Below, one piece after another: positions 27,056 through 42,300 of a DNA stretch of 64,000 bases. The notes beneath the pieces are model-generated. The model was not told the DNA's origin. It did no database searches and saw only the letters and a list, made by a program, of their open reading frames with translations. The stretch comes from Apodemus sylvaticus (lineage: Eukaryota; Chordata; Mammalia; Rodentia; Muridae). A program made the translations under genes and the position numbers. Within the stretch, counting starts at the first letter, position 1. Each line of letters opens with the position of its first letter. The stretch covers positions 105,465,506 to 105,529,505 of the forward strand of contig NC_067472.1 of assembly GCF_947179515.1 (NCBI RefSeq). Direction: 5' to 3'.

Positions 27056-29138
27056 TTAAAGTAAAATTTATAAATATTGCCTGAAGAAGTTCTTTTTAGT
27101 ACATTTTCATTATCTATTTTTGTGTGTCACTCATGGAGGACAACTTCTAGTGGTTGTTTTCTTCTTCTGTATGGTAGATCCCAGGGATTAAATTCAGATC
27201 ATCAGGCTTGGTAACAAGCACCTTAACTGACTGAGCCATTTTACTGCCCCCTGAAAGTGTTTTGACGACCACTAAGATGTTGCTGCGTACTTGGAGAGTT
27301 TGGTAAGGAGTGCTTTACTAGACTGACCTTTATCAGCCGCTTCAGGATCAGATCTCACATGGGCAGGGACCCAAAATAACATATATGGAGACCAGTAAAG
27401 TTCAAGATGAACAGTCTGACCCAGTCACAAAAAGAGAAGGAGTTAGGGGAACCCGGTTTCTTCTTGAAGCCATACCTGAAGTGAGCTAGTTTGAGGCAAA
27501 AGCCTGGTCTACTTGTATCAGTGCCTGCTGCTGCTAGAGCTCATCTCCGTGATATGTAGGCTGCAGAGAGGATTTCAGAAAGTACATAACTAGAGGACCT
27601 GACAGTCTAGTGTGGGAAAATGCATACCCGATAGAAACAGGTCGCATTTCTACCTAGGTGCTAACAGGAAAGGAGGGCTTTCATCAAGGAAAGTGAGAGT
27701 TTAAACAGGTAAGAAGAATATTTAAGGCCAAGAGAAAGAACAGCAAAGAGCTGAAGGAGACAGCCACACTGTTTCCCCACAGAGAGAGACTGGGCCTGAG
27801 TGTGGAATGTGCTTAATGTGTTCAGAAGCAACAGGAGAGAGGAGGAAGCAGAGGTTACAAAGGGAACAGGTGGTCAAGCTGTGTGGACCCTTACAAATAC
27901 TGCTAGGGCTGTGGCTTCCTTCCTTCCTTCTTTCTTTTTATTTTTAAGATTTTATTGATTTTATGTATATGAGTACACTGTGGCTATCTTCAGACACACC
28001 AGAAGAGGGCATCAGATCCCATTAGAGATAGTTGTGAGCCACCATGTGGTTGCTGGGAATTGACCTCAGGACCTCTGGAAGAGAAACCAGTGTTCTTAAC
28101 TGCTGAGCCATCTTTCTAACCCAAAGTTAGCCCTGTGGCTTTTAGTAGATATGTGGTCAAAATTGGAGTTAGTTTTAATAGGTCATCGGTCATTATGTTG
28201 AGAACAGATGGAAGAGGTAAAGGTGGGGAAAAAGGATGTGATATAGAGGTGGACATGCAGCAAGTGCACAGCATGGTTTGAGGGGACAGAGCATAACCAT
28301 GGGAGTAGGGGACTCAGAAGGGAGAACACAAAGTCATTGTGAAGTGAAGATACAAATTTGCAATAACAGTAAGAGTCTACAAGTGATTTCCTAAAATTCT
28401 GAAATGCTTTCTTTAACAGAAAGTCATGATTAGTGAAATGGAAAATTTTCACAACACAGTTACCAATTGGGAGCATCACACTATACAGACCGCACCACAG
28501 GAAGGTCTCAGTCAGTCACCCACATGGCAGCATCACGCTGTATAGACTGCACCACAGGAAGGTTTAAGAAGTACTTTTCTAAGGTGGACTCACCTGGCTG
28601 CTGCCTGAAGGCCACAGGCTCTGATAATCTGGACTGAGATGGAGACAGCTCGGGCAGCAAGAACTCCCTCTACTGTTCTTGGGCTACGCCGGTACCTCAA
28701 ACTCACATCCAGGAAACCTGATGAATGAAAACAGGAAGAAAAAGACTACCAGGTTAGCTGGAACAATCTCTGTTCCTCTAAACCATCAGCTCCTAGCCAG
28801 GGAGACAGGAGGATGACTGCAATCACAGTGAGGAACAAAAGTAATAGCATTGTGTAGAGGGCTTCACATCACGCTACACACGTCATCTTTTCAAAAAGTC
28901 TGCCACACTACAGCCGCATCCCAGAGACAGTGTTAAGGAAGAATTCAAGAAGCTGAATCGTGGGGCTCAGGAGGAACAACTCAATCTTAATTAAGGAACG
29001 ATAAAACCTTTGGTTTTGGCAGATAGTCTTCAATGGAAACTAGCAGTTTATAATGCCTTTCTGAAAACTAGCAGTTTATAATGCCATTTAAAATTCTAAA
29101 TTCTTATTAAGCTCTTTCAAGTTCTATCTAATCTTTCA

Positions 29139-29176
<38 letters not shown>

Positions 29177-32100
29177 CTCTCTCTCCATCCATCCACATCC
29201 ATCCATCCATCCATCCATCCATCCACCCACCCACATCTATCCATCCATCCACATCCATCTATCCACATCCATCCACATCCATCTATCCATCCACATCCAT
29301 CCATCCACATCCATCTATTCACATCCATCCATTCATCCATCCATCCATCCATCTATCCATATCCATCCACATCCATCCATCCATCCATCCATCCACATCC
29401 ATCTATTCACATCCATCCATCCATCCATCCATCCATCCATCCATCCATCTATCCACATCCATCCATCCATCCATCCACATCCATCTATCCACATCCATCC
29501 ATCCATCCATCCACCCACATCCATCCATCCACATCCATCTATCCACATCCATCTATTCACATCCATCCATCTATCCACATCCATCTATCCACATCCATCC
29601 ATCCATCCATCCATCCATCCATCCATCCATCCACATCATCCATCCATCCATGCACATCCATCTATCCACCCATCCATCCATCCACATCCATCCATCCATC
29701 CATCCATCCATCCATCCATCCATATCCATAGATCCATCCATCGATATCCATCCACATCCATCCATCCACATCCATCCATCCATCCATCCATCCATCCATC
29801 TGGGGTGGGAGAGATTCAGTGTGAAAGTCAGAGGACAACTTGTGGGAGTTGGTTTTCTCCATCTACCAAGTAGGTCCTGGGAATGACTCAACCACATGCC
29901 AGCTAGAACAATTAGGTGGAAAAACTGCAATCTTCCCCAGGTTATCAGACTTGGCAGCAGATGCTGAGCCAGCGTGTTGGCCTCTTGAGGCTGGAGAGAT
30001 GGCTCAACATTTGTTGCTCTTGCTGAGAACCTACATTTAGTTCTCAGATCCACATAGAGGCTCTCAACTACCTAATTCTATTTTCAAAGGATCTGATACC
30101 CTCCTCTGACCTTGGAGGGTTCTGCATGCACATGGTGCACCTATTGATGCATAAATAGTCATACACATAAAATAAAATCTTAACTCCCACACATGTTCCA
30201 TGGCAGGTGTAACCTTCCCACGTGTGAATATGTACATCAAAAATGTTATTTAACCTTCTCCATAACAGTCAATTCCCAGTCCAAACTCATCATATCCCAT
30301 CAGTCCCACTTCTGCTCATGTTGGCTTAGAATAATTTACTTGTGTACCTAGAAAGTCTTTAGCAGTTATGCTAAGAGGGCTTTTTTTTTTAAATGCTTAA
30401 GATTTCAAGGTAAAATGAGACAAGCAACATTTATATAGAGCCCACATAACTGTGCGTTTTCTAAAATTACGTGCAAAGTTGCAATATATATTTACACTCA
30501 TCTTTCTAAAAGTGGGTGAGATTCAAAAAGGTAAATACCCTCAAAATGAAGACTCATTAATTCAGAAAGAAAAAGAATATTTATATACACTGTCTTCAAA
30601 AAGGAAAGGCATATTAAGTCTTCAATTACCTGATGACTGGCTCTTCAATTCTTTGCTGTTCTCAAGTCTGGGAGTTAACGGGAGATTAAAGTTCTGCATT
30701 CCCACATCTTCACGGTGCTGCATGGTTACCATGGCACAGATCCTTGATAATGGCAAGGTTCCTTTGGCAACCATCTGGTCCCTTACATTAGGGTAATAGT
30801 ACCTGAAAACCACAAAAGCACAACATGTCAGCTAGAAAGATCAGGTGGATAAATTGCAGTCTGCCCCAGTAACCAGTTTTCAGTAGCTAGTTATCTTTGG
30901 AGGCCAGCTGTTTGGGATTGGTGGTATATGACAGTGGCTGGGTTGGCTGGATACACTGCCCATCACATGGAAGCAACCTTATAAATCCACACCCTAGGTT
31001 CAGGGTGACAAAGCTCTGCTTCTTATAGGTTTTCTGCATGAGAATCTGTATGTGCCCTGGGCCTTCCTCAGGGCAGGGTGGTCGCTCCCTTGTTCCTACG
31101 GTTCATCGTTGTTTCTAAGCCTATGATGTTCTAATTTGCAGCAGGATGAGACTTTGTGGGTAGCCACTCTGTTTCCTTTCCATGTCACACTAGTCCCTTC
31201 TAGGTCATAAAGCTATACACCAGAGCTAGGCAGCTGTCTACGAACCAGTGCCTGTAACATTAATGCTTTGTGAAGACTGTTTTCTCTAATGGTGGAAAGA
31301 GCTGTTTATAAAGAGCTGTTTAGAAGTGGGGAGAACAGCTGGGAGGCTGTCACAGTAGTTAGGCCTCATATAATAACCCCACGTAAACACAGTGGTGAAA
31401 GAATACCAAAAATGGTGAACGCTGTCCGTAAAGGGAAGGGGGGGGCAAGTAGGCTTTTGCTCTTACTTTAAGGGTACAAGTATAGACACAACTGCTCAGA
31501 AGAGCCTAACAAATTGTAAATTCCAGTCACAAGCTACTGTCAGATAGAAACGATATAAAACAAGGGGGTTTTGCTAGGCTTCTTAGAATAGTTCCACCTG
31601 GCCAAGGACAGGGCTTCTGACTGGACACTTCCCCCCTATCTGTGTAGGGACTGGTTGTCCATACTGTACCTGCACCAGATTTCAAACTGCACTCCACCAC
31701 CAGGCAGCAGTCCCTGGGAGGAGAAGGCACTCAACAGGAGCCTTTGCACTGGAACCTCAGTCGGCAACAGCAGAGAGTGATGGTGCTCACTGTTAAAGAT
31801 GGGATCTGGGACACACAGTGTGGTTGAGGTTCTAAAGGGCTTCAGAGTAATTCCTTTGGGAAAGAAAAGCAGTTGAGAATATTGAACGTGTTAATGGGTG
31901 GTTATGTGCAGCACACTGACTTACATATATATCAACTATCCTCACGCTATTTCTGTGAGGATACATACAGATGAAGATATAGACACCTTGAAGGTATTAG
32001 ACAGTAGGTCCCAGTTCTGCTACAAATGCACCTTCCAACTAACATTTTTCAACGGCTATGGTCCAGTAAGTACGTGATAATACTGAACAGAACCCTTTTC

Positions 32101-33208
32101 TGGTGGACAGTATACGAGGTTCAAATTTCCCATATCCTTTCAGACACTTAGTCTGTTAAGCAGTTATCCCTGTCCCTGTGGGTAGGAGTGTTCATGAAGG
32201 CTTTCATTTGCATTCTTTAAAAGACTGGTCATGCTCATTGTCTGGCCAAAGCTTCGTGTGCTGCAGACTGAGCCCTACTGTGGCCATGCTGCGAGGTGGT
32301 GGAACTTGTAGGAGACAGAATCTGGAAGGAAGTGGCAAGCCCACTGATGCTGCTTCTCACTGAAGGGGCCAATGCCAGTTTTTTGGACTTCTCTCAAGAA
32401 TAAGTTGGTACAAAGTGATATGATCCTATGGGCTTGGCCTTTCTGGCACATGGCCTTCTGATTTGACTTATCAATCATTGTGACACAACGAAGGGGGTCC
32501 TCAGCAAAGGTCAAAGCAATGCGGGATATGCCACACCTAATTGAGCTAGATTAACCTCTTTTATTTTCTGAAAGTTTGAGTCTTAGACATCTTGTTCTAT
32601 CACCAAAACAGACTAATACAGTATTTTTCTAAGCACTTATTTGTGTATCTCTGGATAAATTTCTAATCAGTGGGCTCGTTAGCATATTCTTAATTAATTA
32701 ACTAATTCATTTATTCACTGTGGTCCTGGGGTTAAATCCGAGGCCTTCTACATGCTGGCTCTGTTCAGCTGAGGTGTAACGCCAGACTATTTATCTGGAG
32801 ACAGTCTCACACCAAGTGACCAAGGATGACCTTGATCTTCTGATCCTCCTTCTTCCATCTCCCAAATGTTGGGATTACTTATGAGTATCACCATGTCTGA
32901 CACACATGGTGCTGAGGATCAAACCCAGGGCTCTGTGTACACTAGGCAAGCAAGCACTCTACTAATTGGGCTACATCCCTAGCCCTGGTTTGCTAAATAC
33001 CATTTTAAAGAGTTTCTAATATATTCTGTATATAAGTCTCTTCTTTGAACTCTGAAATAATATTGGTAGCATTGGGTAGACAGACACACAGAATGAAGAA
33101 TACTCTTTCCTATCAGATGAGATCAAACAAGGCAAAATCCAGCCTTGGTGAGTTAGTTCTTGGAGATGATCAGAAAACAGATGAAAGGGTGGGGCAGTAT
33201 AGTGAGCG

Positions 33209-33262
<54 letters not shown>

Positions 33263-33267
33263 GCACA

Positions 33268-33309
<42 letters not shown>

Positions 33310-36300
33310 TACACACACACGCACATACACACACACACACATACGCACACACGCACGCGTGTGTGCATATAAAGAAGGACTTATAAGTAAATAACTGGTA
33401 GATTTAGGGAATCCATGTTTTGCTATTTGCGCTGAAGCAATGGTCAGAGGGCACCTGGAAGACACTTTGCTTGAGAAATTTTGCCCAAATCTTCCAAAAC
33501 CAGAGATTAGGGAAACCCTGGCATATTCTCTAACTCAGCCCAAGCTGCAAAGTACACAAAGAAAAGGTACAGTGTATGAATGTATTAGTCCAGGCTATTA
33601 GTGCACATGAAAACATACTGTGAATACTATGACAATATCAAAAAGGTAATTAGTTAAAAAGCAAAATGAAATTTGGGCCACTTCTTATGCATTATCGAAG
33701 TAAGGTTGAGAACAACTAACAAGACAAAATCCACTCAGGAAAAACAAAATTCCTAAGTAAGTGCAATAAAAGGACCAAGCACAGATGACAAGACGCAGTC
33801 TCCCAGCCTACCATTTTCAAGGCAGTCAGGTCCTTGGAGCACACTGGGTTGGTTGTCTTGAAATGGAAAGCAGTACTGGACATAACAATCTGCTTCTCCC
33901 CAGACTGTTGCCTGAAGGGGCATGAGCCCTTTGACCATCACCACATGGAACTCAAAGTGGTGCTCCATCAATCGGGTTCCTTGTTTTTCTGGCTATGAGA
34001 TGAAACAGATTCTGGTCAGCTTTGAAGATAATCATGTTTAGAATACCTTTGCTTGCCTACAAAGAAACCTAACAGAAATCTACATGTAACTCTCATGTAA
34101 AATATACTGGTTTAAAAGTTCTCTTTGGGAAATAGAGAGATAACAATTTCAATTTGATCCTCAGAGGGGGAAAAATGGCAGAGTGGAACCCTGTTAGAGT
34201 CACGAAGGATAGCTCCTTAATTTGGCCATATGGCATTAGAGCAAACTTAACAGCCTTCTCAACTGTACAGCAATGTATAAAATAAATTACTTGCTGGTTA
34301 CTAGAGAAAAGCAAGGCACTTCACTTGTTACTTTACCACACAGATATGGTAAGAGGTACAGTCGTGTATTTGGGTGCTCTCTGTTTCTCCTAAGACAATT
34401 TAGTACACTGGAGATTAATACTTGGTTGTCCAGATTTTCTTTTCTTTTCTTCCTTTTTTTTTTGTACTGAGATCAAAACCAGTCTTTTACATATTAAAGA
34501 TTTGTTTATATTTTATATGTGTGTGTATGTATCTACATATATATGTGTGCAGGGTATTGGACACCCTGGAAGCAGAGTTATGGGAGTTATGAGCTGTTGT
34601 ATGTGCTAGGAAGTGAATCTGAGACTTCTGCAAGAGCAGCAAGTACTTTTAACCACTGAGCCATCTCTCCAACTCCAAAGTCTTGAGCAGGCTTGTGGGG
34701 CTGGGGAGACGGCTTAATGTGGGGGCCTGTGGTTGGAATCCAAGTGCTCAAGAGGGAGAGACAGACGGATCCCTGGCTTGACTGGCTAGTCAGCCTAGCC
34801 CAACTGCTGAGACCCCAGGCCCACTGAGAAAAGCCTGTCTTAAAAACAAAACTAAACAAAGCAAAACAACAACAATAAGGTAAAGTGGGCTTGGATGATG
34901 GCTCAGTAGTTACGAACACTCGATGCTCTTCTAGAGGGCTAGGGTGATTCCTAACACCCACCCAGGAGCTCACAATGTCTGTAACTCCAGTTCTGGCGGG
35001 GGTGGGAGGGGGGTGGTGGTGTCAAATGCCTTCTTCTGAAATAAGGTACACAGACAGAGCCCAGATATACATGCAAGCAAAACACTCATACATAGAAGAT
35101 GAAAAAATTACAAAATTAAAGTAGAGAGCAATAGAGAAACAGCCTGTGCTGACCTCTGGCCTCTACCTGGACATGCAGCATACCCACATGTACACCACAC
35201 ACAACCATGCATAAAAGGTAGAGGGCTCCTGAAGAATGACACCTGAGCTTAAGCACTTATACAGGTAATGTGCACATGCATACACAGACTATGCCCCCCA
35301 CAAAATACAGCAAGTACTGGGCGCAAGTTTTATCATTTACTGGAGCCTTTCATTGGGTAATGGTTTGACTAAAATGTTTAAGAGAAAATGAGATAGTTCT
35401 TGTGAATTATAGTGTTGGATCATTACCATAGCAACAGATGCTACAGGTGGCTGGTCCAGGAAATGGGCTGGCCTAGGGCTGAAGGGAGGTAGTGTTCCTT
35501 CTTCATTCTTTAATCTTTGCAGCATCATTATCTGATCTGAAGAACCCATGGCTAAAAAGACTCGAAGACTCCCATTTTGGTGGCCTGAGAACACATCAAT
35601 CACAGGCATATAGCTGTCCACAGCAACAACTGGGTACCTGGCATCAAGCAGCAGGCGAGAAATCTTGGGGTCTCTAGAGAGTAAGATATTGAATGAGCAA
35701 ATAACAGTCACCAGGAGCACATAACAGCCATCAGAGGCGCTTACGTGGCTCATCTCAGTTTGTTAGAAACGGATTGATGACCAGAGAAATAAATCAATGG
35801 ACTTAAAAAACATGATTCTGTCAGTAATCAAACTAAAATTACAAGGCAGGTAAATTCAATCCACAGTAATTACAGGGCTGCTAATAAGTCCAATTTATCT
35901 CTGTACCATGGTGGCACTAAGTCCAAGTCCAGCGTGTGCAATGCAACAGTATTTCAGAGGGGTTTGTTAAATTAACAAGAGAGTTGTTAGCACTAAATGG
36001 AGATAACCCATGTAAAATGCCAACAAGGCACTTGGCACACAGCAGGTGCTCAGTAATTGGTAGCTACTACTGTTTTATACTTGATCAACAAAGCATGGGA
36101 TCTAACGGGATAAGAAGGGAAGGGAACGAAGAATAACAGGTCAGATAAGTTTCACAACTAAAAAGTGATGTTGTGTATGTGTGTTTGTGTCCATGTGCAC
36201 TAGTGGTGGTGGTGAGCTGAGAGGTGAGAACAGATACTGGCATCCATGGTTTCAGCAGTATTCCTCAGCTTGGTTATGGTCGTTGTAACCATCTTAACCA

Positions 36301-39300
36301 CTTACCTATTCTGGAAGGCAAACCCATGCATTTCCTCACTAGATCCTCATGACTGCTGCACAAGTGAGCCAGGAGACCCAAATCCACCCTCATTTTAGAG
36401 AAGAGGAAAAAGAAGCCAGAGACAGCTTCTTTGTAAAATAAGGACCATAATAATATTCATGAGGTAACAGTGAAACTGTAGTGAGATAATGCACATAAAA
36501 GTGTTGTTATAAAACATAAAACATTTACAACACAGCCATGCCTAGTGTTAAAGCAATTAGAAATCTGTACTTAGAATCAAACAATTCTTGAATCAAATCT
36601 GTATGAACAGAAATAACTTTCAGGTTAATCAACGTTTTACCAGTTATTAAAGAGAGTACATATAGTTAGCAAATCTCAACTTGTCACAGAAGTCTTGACA
36701 ACAGCTGCCACGGACATATGGCCCCTTCCTGATGGGAAGTCAACCATTAGCTTGAAAGCTACCTGTGACTGAAGAGCTTTGGCGTAGAGTGGAGTGGAGG
36801 GCCAGGCTATCTGGTCCACTCTTACTACTTCTGCAACAAGTAATGTAACTCCTTTAAATCTTCATTCACTTTTCTACACCTGCACCAGAGGTTGCTATAA
36901 AGTTAACTACTTAAAAGTCCTAAGGCTCTTAACAAACACCTGACTGGGGGATGCAGGGTCTGACAGAGGACAGGAGAGCGGGAGGTGGCTAAACCTGAGA
37001 AAGGCCCTTTGAGGGATTCTACTCATGCTGGCATATCTAAACAATTCATCCTCAGTCTTTATAAAGTTAAAGATGCAAAATAAAGAATACTCCAAAAGGT
37101 CCTATTTACTTGAATGACATGTAAAACTGATGGAGCGGGAGTTTCACCAGCCCGAGCAGCTTGTCCTGTCCTGGGCTCCGCACCTTGTTCCAAGTTTCAA
37201 TTATCATCACATTGTTCTTAAGTCTTTCCAGGCATTTGGAAGACAGAGAAACAGGAATCACCTGGGGAGAACAATCAGGAAAAAAATCTCCACAGCTGAA
37301 ACAATTAATCTATACCTTTATTCAGCAAGTGTTTACTGAAAGCCTACTATGTGCACACACAGTACTATGCTGAAGATATTAAAATCAAACCTAGTCTGTA
37401 TCCTCATAGAAACACATCTGCTCTAAGAGACGAACACACCAAAGACAGCGTGGGCTCTCTCTGATGGCAGGGCTCATGTAGGGACTCATTGTCCAGCAAG
37501 TCAATTATGCTGCCAACCAAACTTACCCAACCTTCTAAGGCAACTGGATCCCTCTGTTTAGCATATGTATGGCAAATAGCAAAGGCAGCTGCTCATCTGG
37601 CTTTTCCATGAAAAGGTATTTCAGAATAAGCTAGCTGGTAGATGAACCAGGGATCTACAGGCAAGAGCTGTTCCGTTAATTAATAATTGTGCCAAGAGGC
37701 CACCGATTTGAAGGACCCCAAGTGGTTAGACATTTTTGAATTCTTTCCTTTGCACATCCGTGTAAAGTGCTGACATTCAACCAACAATCAGAGTAGACCC
37801 CGAAGCAGGGTCTGACTGCATTAGTTTGTTTTATTAACTGCTGTCCAGGCACTGGATTGGCAACCCTTTGATAAAGGGTTCACTCTTTTTCCAGATAGTA
37901 GACCTCTTTGTTGCAAACAACTCTTTCTCCAGACTGCAAAGAGGACTTTTGTTAAGACATCGCAGTGCTCCTGCAGAAAATCTGAGTTTGGTTCCTAACA
38001 CCCTCATCAGGCGGTATGGCCTATAACTCCCAGGCCTCTGCCCTCCTTAGTAGCTGCACACATGTACATATACCACACAGAAAATATGGACATACACTTA
38101 ATTGAAAATTATAAAAATTAAAAATTTTAAAGTATACACATCTTTCAGCAGGATTTAAAAATGGATCCAGTTAGTGCTTGCCTAACACATGAGAGCCTTA
38201 GGTTCAATCATTAGTGTCAAAAAGAAAAGAAAAAAAAAAAGAAAAAAAAGAAAAAAGAAAAGAAGGGCATCAGCATTAAATTCTACAGAAAATCCACAGA
38301 TGGATATTAAAATAGAGAATAAATGAGAAAAAAATATATAACTCAAAAAACAAACCAACAAACAAATAAAACTGAAGAGCTTAGAGAGCAGAGAAAGGTG
38401 GCGAATATAATTGATAACGTTTTAAAAGCAGCAGAAAGGAACAGAATCTAGATCTTGGAAAATCAGAACAGCGGCAGGGATCAAAACTTTGGGCCATGTC
38501 CTTGACTCCTCCCCTCACTACCAGTTCGCCACAAGAGTGTCTTCTAGTATGAAGCCTCGATGCTTAAACAGAAGCATTAGTTAGGAGACATTTGTCTCTT
38601 GCCTCCATAAATCACTAATGGATACAAAACATACATTACCTGAGAAAAATTAAAGACAGGCTGTGTTGTGCCCCATGAGACCACAGATCTGGTGACTTCC
38701 TCTGTGCTGAAAAATTTGCAATTCAAATAAACATTGCATGGTGGTTGTTTCTCTGGTTCTCCAAAAACAAAATCTTTCCCATCTGGCACCATCAACAGCA
38801 CATGTAACAGCAAACCACTTTCTTTGGTTGAGCCACTTATTTGATGGACTAAATTGCGAGATGGCACAGTCATGAACATTGAAGAGTTTGAGGCTACAGA
38901 GCTTGCCGACTCTGGGTTGGGTTGCACTAACTTCTGTGTTTTCTTTGTAGTTCCCTCGTGAGTTTTATTTGAGCTCTGTGGGTTTTTGGTACAGGTGGTA
39001 TCTTGGCCTGTCTCTGGTCGCATCATATCTGAACTTGTTGCAGCAGAGACTGGAGTAGGTTGGGTGCTGCTACTTAACTTAGCACTGATACCAGTGAAGT
39101 CCTTGTTGCCTAACACAAGCTCCATGGTGACCTAGAAAACACCAAAGGAGGGACATCAGTGAGAATGTCTTACAGAACTGCAGCCTGAATGTTTGGAGTT
39201 GAGCTGACAGCAAGTTAAAGAATGAATCCATCCATATTCAAATACTAACATATATACATACATACATACATATACATACATACATATGTATGCATGTATA

Positions 39301-42300
39301 TGTATATATATTAGCTTGCCAGGCAGAATATTTATCAATACGTGATGACCTGGAAAATCATCTTTTACCAGAAAACAAGGAACTGCTAAAGAAAGGGTGG
39401 AGCCATGTACAACGACAGACTCCAGCTAAAGAGGCTCCTATTGGCTAAGTCAGAATTAGTAAGAGCAATGGATTATATAACCTGTTGAAAAATGTCAGAA
39501 TCTATGAGTCCACAGTAACACAAAATTAACCAGGAAAGGAGCAGTAACCTGCCTTTATCATCATGAGAATAATGTCAATCAATAAATGTTGGGAAAGCTG
39601 GATGCAGCTCCATGGGAAAGCGTGTGCCTACTGGGCACAAAGCTCCAAGTGCCACACTTTTTTCTCCCACCACTGGAGGAAAAATAAAAAGTACAGGAAC
39701 AGGAAGTCAGAGACCAGCAGCCTAAGCCAGGCATCGTGGCACACATCTTTAATTCCAGTCCCCGGTAGCAGAGGCAGTCTGTGAGCTTGAGGCTAGCCTG
39801 GTCTACATAGTGAGTTCTAAGACAGTCAGGACTACATAGTGAGACCCTGTCTCAAAACAAAATAAAACCAACAAGCAAACAACAAAGAAACCATTTGACA
39901 TTTGTCTTAATACCATGATTCAGGCCTAGTTACTTCGAGCACACCTGTAATTCTTGGACTTGGGGAGACTAAGGTAGGAAGATCAAGAGTTTGAGACTGA
40001 CTACATAATGAAACCATTTCCAAAAACACAGCAAAATAAAAAATTAATTTAGGTAAACCAGTAGAGGGATAATCTACAAAATAACTGGCTTACCTTAAAA
40101 ATTACTAAAATTCTGAAATAAGAAGGGCTACGGAACCCTTTCAACCACAGGGAACCGGAGAGAAATTAAAATTAATTCTCCTTTGGAAGAACCTGCTAGA
40201 AAGGAAAAAAGTATTGACGCACCTGGTGAAATGAGTCCAGGCTGTAGATAAGATATCTACACATGTTAAATCGAGGCTTTAAAACTCAAGTGCAATATGA
40301 CATTGTTTTCAGGAAATACATGGAATCCATGAGAAGGACTCAGAGGGAAAGAGCCATGGTGTAACTTAAATAGTTCAGAAACTCTTCATGTGTGCACAGT
40401 CACACTACATATTTGTGCATATATGGAGAGAGAAAAGAAAGCGAAGGAGCGATGGGGAGTGAGCTCCAAGCCAGCTACAATGAGAGCCTGCCTCCAGCAG
40501 AGCAGGGCCAGTGCTTATGATGTGAATGGCTCTCCAGACCAGGGGTGGCTGGGCGGTCACTGCTTATAACAGTGAATGGTTCTCAAGACCAGGGGTGGCC
40601 ACTGGCTACAACTGTGAATTACTGAGGAGAGAGTGCACACTGTTTCTTTTCTCTGAAACCCTTGTTTCCCACAGCCAAGCTCTGTCAAGTTTCATTCTTG
40701 TTTGGTACTTCTCAGTTCTTACTGTCTAGAACACTGGTTCCCAACCTTCATAATGCTGCAACCCATCTACACAATTCCTTGTGTTGTGATGACCCCCAAC
40801 TATAAAAGTACTTTCGTTGCTACTTCATAACTGTAATTTTGCTAATGTTATAAATGGAAGTGTAACATCATTACACTACCTACGGATCAGCCTTAATGGG
40901 GTCAGGAGCCACAGGTTAAGAACCATCAGTGCAGAGCATGGACAGTTTCTAGCCTATCAGTCTAATGTACTGTCCTTCTTAGACTCTGTAGTCAAGAAGG
41001 AACCAAGCAGGTGAGAAGTAAAACTTGATGAGGATGGCTGTGGACAGACATGGCCAGTCACGTTCGCCTGACCACGGCTGTGGACAGACATGGCCAGTCA
41101 CGTTTGCCTGACCACGGCTGTGGACAGACATGGCCAGTCACGTTCGCCTGACCTGGCTATCTGCAGAGAAGGGGGAGGGAGAAGGGAGGTGATACGCTGG
41201 GGTTTATACTTTATCCTTTGTGTAGTTAGAAGCAAAGAGAAGGTTTTTAGGTTCTGAGTATGCAAAACTCACTGGAGTTTTGCATGGTGGCCAGTGTTCA
41301 GTAGTATGAGGCAGGAGGATTGCAGGTTTTAAAGGAAGCTTGTACTACATAGTGACTTTCTAGCCACCTTGGGCTACATTTTGAGATGTTGTCTCAAAAA
41401 CCAAAACAAAAAAACTTTATGCAATAGATAATGAAGTTGTTTGTGTTGAAGCCACAGAGTCAAGGTCTGCCTCGGACACCTGGATGTTGGACCGGGAAAG
41501 GGCCGAGCCTTCCTCAGGGCATGCGCCTCCACGCACGCACGCACTGCTGTTCCTTTGTTCCTGCCACAACTCTGCTCTAAGCCACATCCAGCATTCCTTT
41601 TCAGAGGGAAGGCTTCAGTGTTCATTCCCTCCACACTCCCCGGAGTGTACCATCCATACAGAAAGATTTACAAATCAAAGATGTCACTCGATGCTTTGGT
41701 GCCTTTTCCTTGGCTCTCAGGCTCAAATCTGAACATTGCCTTGACTTAAAAAGATCTGACTTTCCCTCTGGCCTACCTGTACAACTCTGTTTTCTACCAC
41801 CTCACTCTTGCTCTCTATCCTATGGTAACAATTATTAGTTTCACATGTGCATTTCTTTTCAGAAATCACTGTAAACGTCAGCTCCTTAGCGAGAGCTTGT
41901 CGGCCATCTTGCAGCCTCCCTGACATTGCACTCTGCTGCAGTTCAACAGAGGTTTCCCAGCTGCAGGAAACTTGTTCACAGCTGTATTCTCAGTGCCAGG
42001 CAATAGTTCCTGAGATCAGGCAATGCCAGTGGCTTACTGGATGGATACTCACGTACCTTTAGTGGGCCAAGGGAAGACAGACCATTTTCCTGTTGCACCG
42101 GAAGCTGGCTACTGAAAGAAAGCAGCTCCGACTCAATGACAGCTCGCAAAGGGAGAGACGCAGATCCAATGACTTCTGGCTGACGGGAAAAGGAAAGAGA
42201 AAGCGTAAGGAGGAGCTGCGGGGGTGGGGAGGTTGACTGAAGTGACCCTGTGATGGCTTGTGAGAGAACAGTGCCTTATGCAGTCCAGAGCTCCATTATG

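Noticed and set aside
29174..29862. Long open frames on both strands with His-Pro-Ser or Met-Asp-Gly-Trp repeats
   Set aside because: They are translations of the CATC array, whose period leaves frames open by chance.
33045..33465. Cys-Val or Thr-His repeat frames at CA/TG tracts (also near 14000 and 52700)
   Set aside because: Microsatellite translations with no splice or start context.
36907..37095. Minus-strand frame next to W8
   Set aside because: It lies on the intron side of the W8 donor; the true coding segment is 37110-37261 in another frame.
41036..41155. CRISPR-like direct repeats
   Set aside because: Contiguous tandem units without variable spacers, in a mammalian intron.
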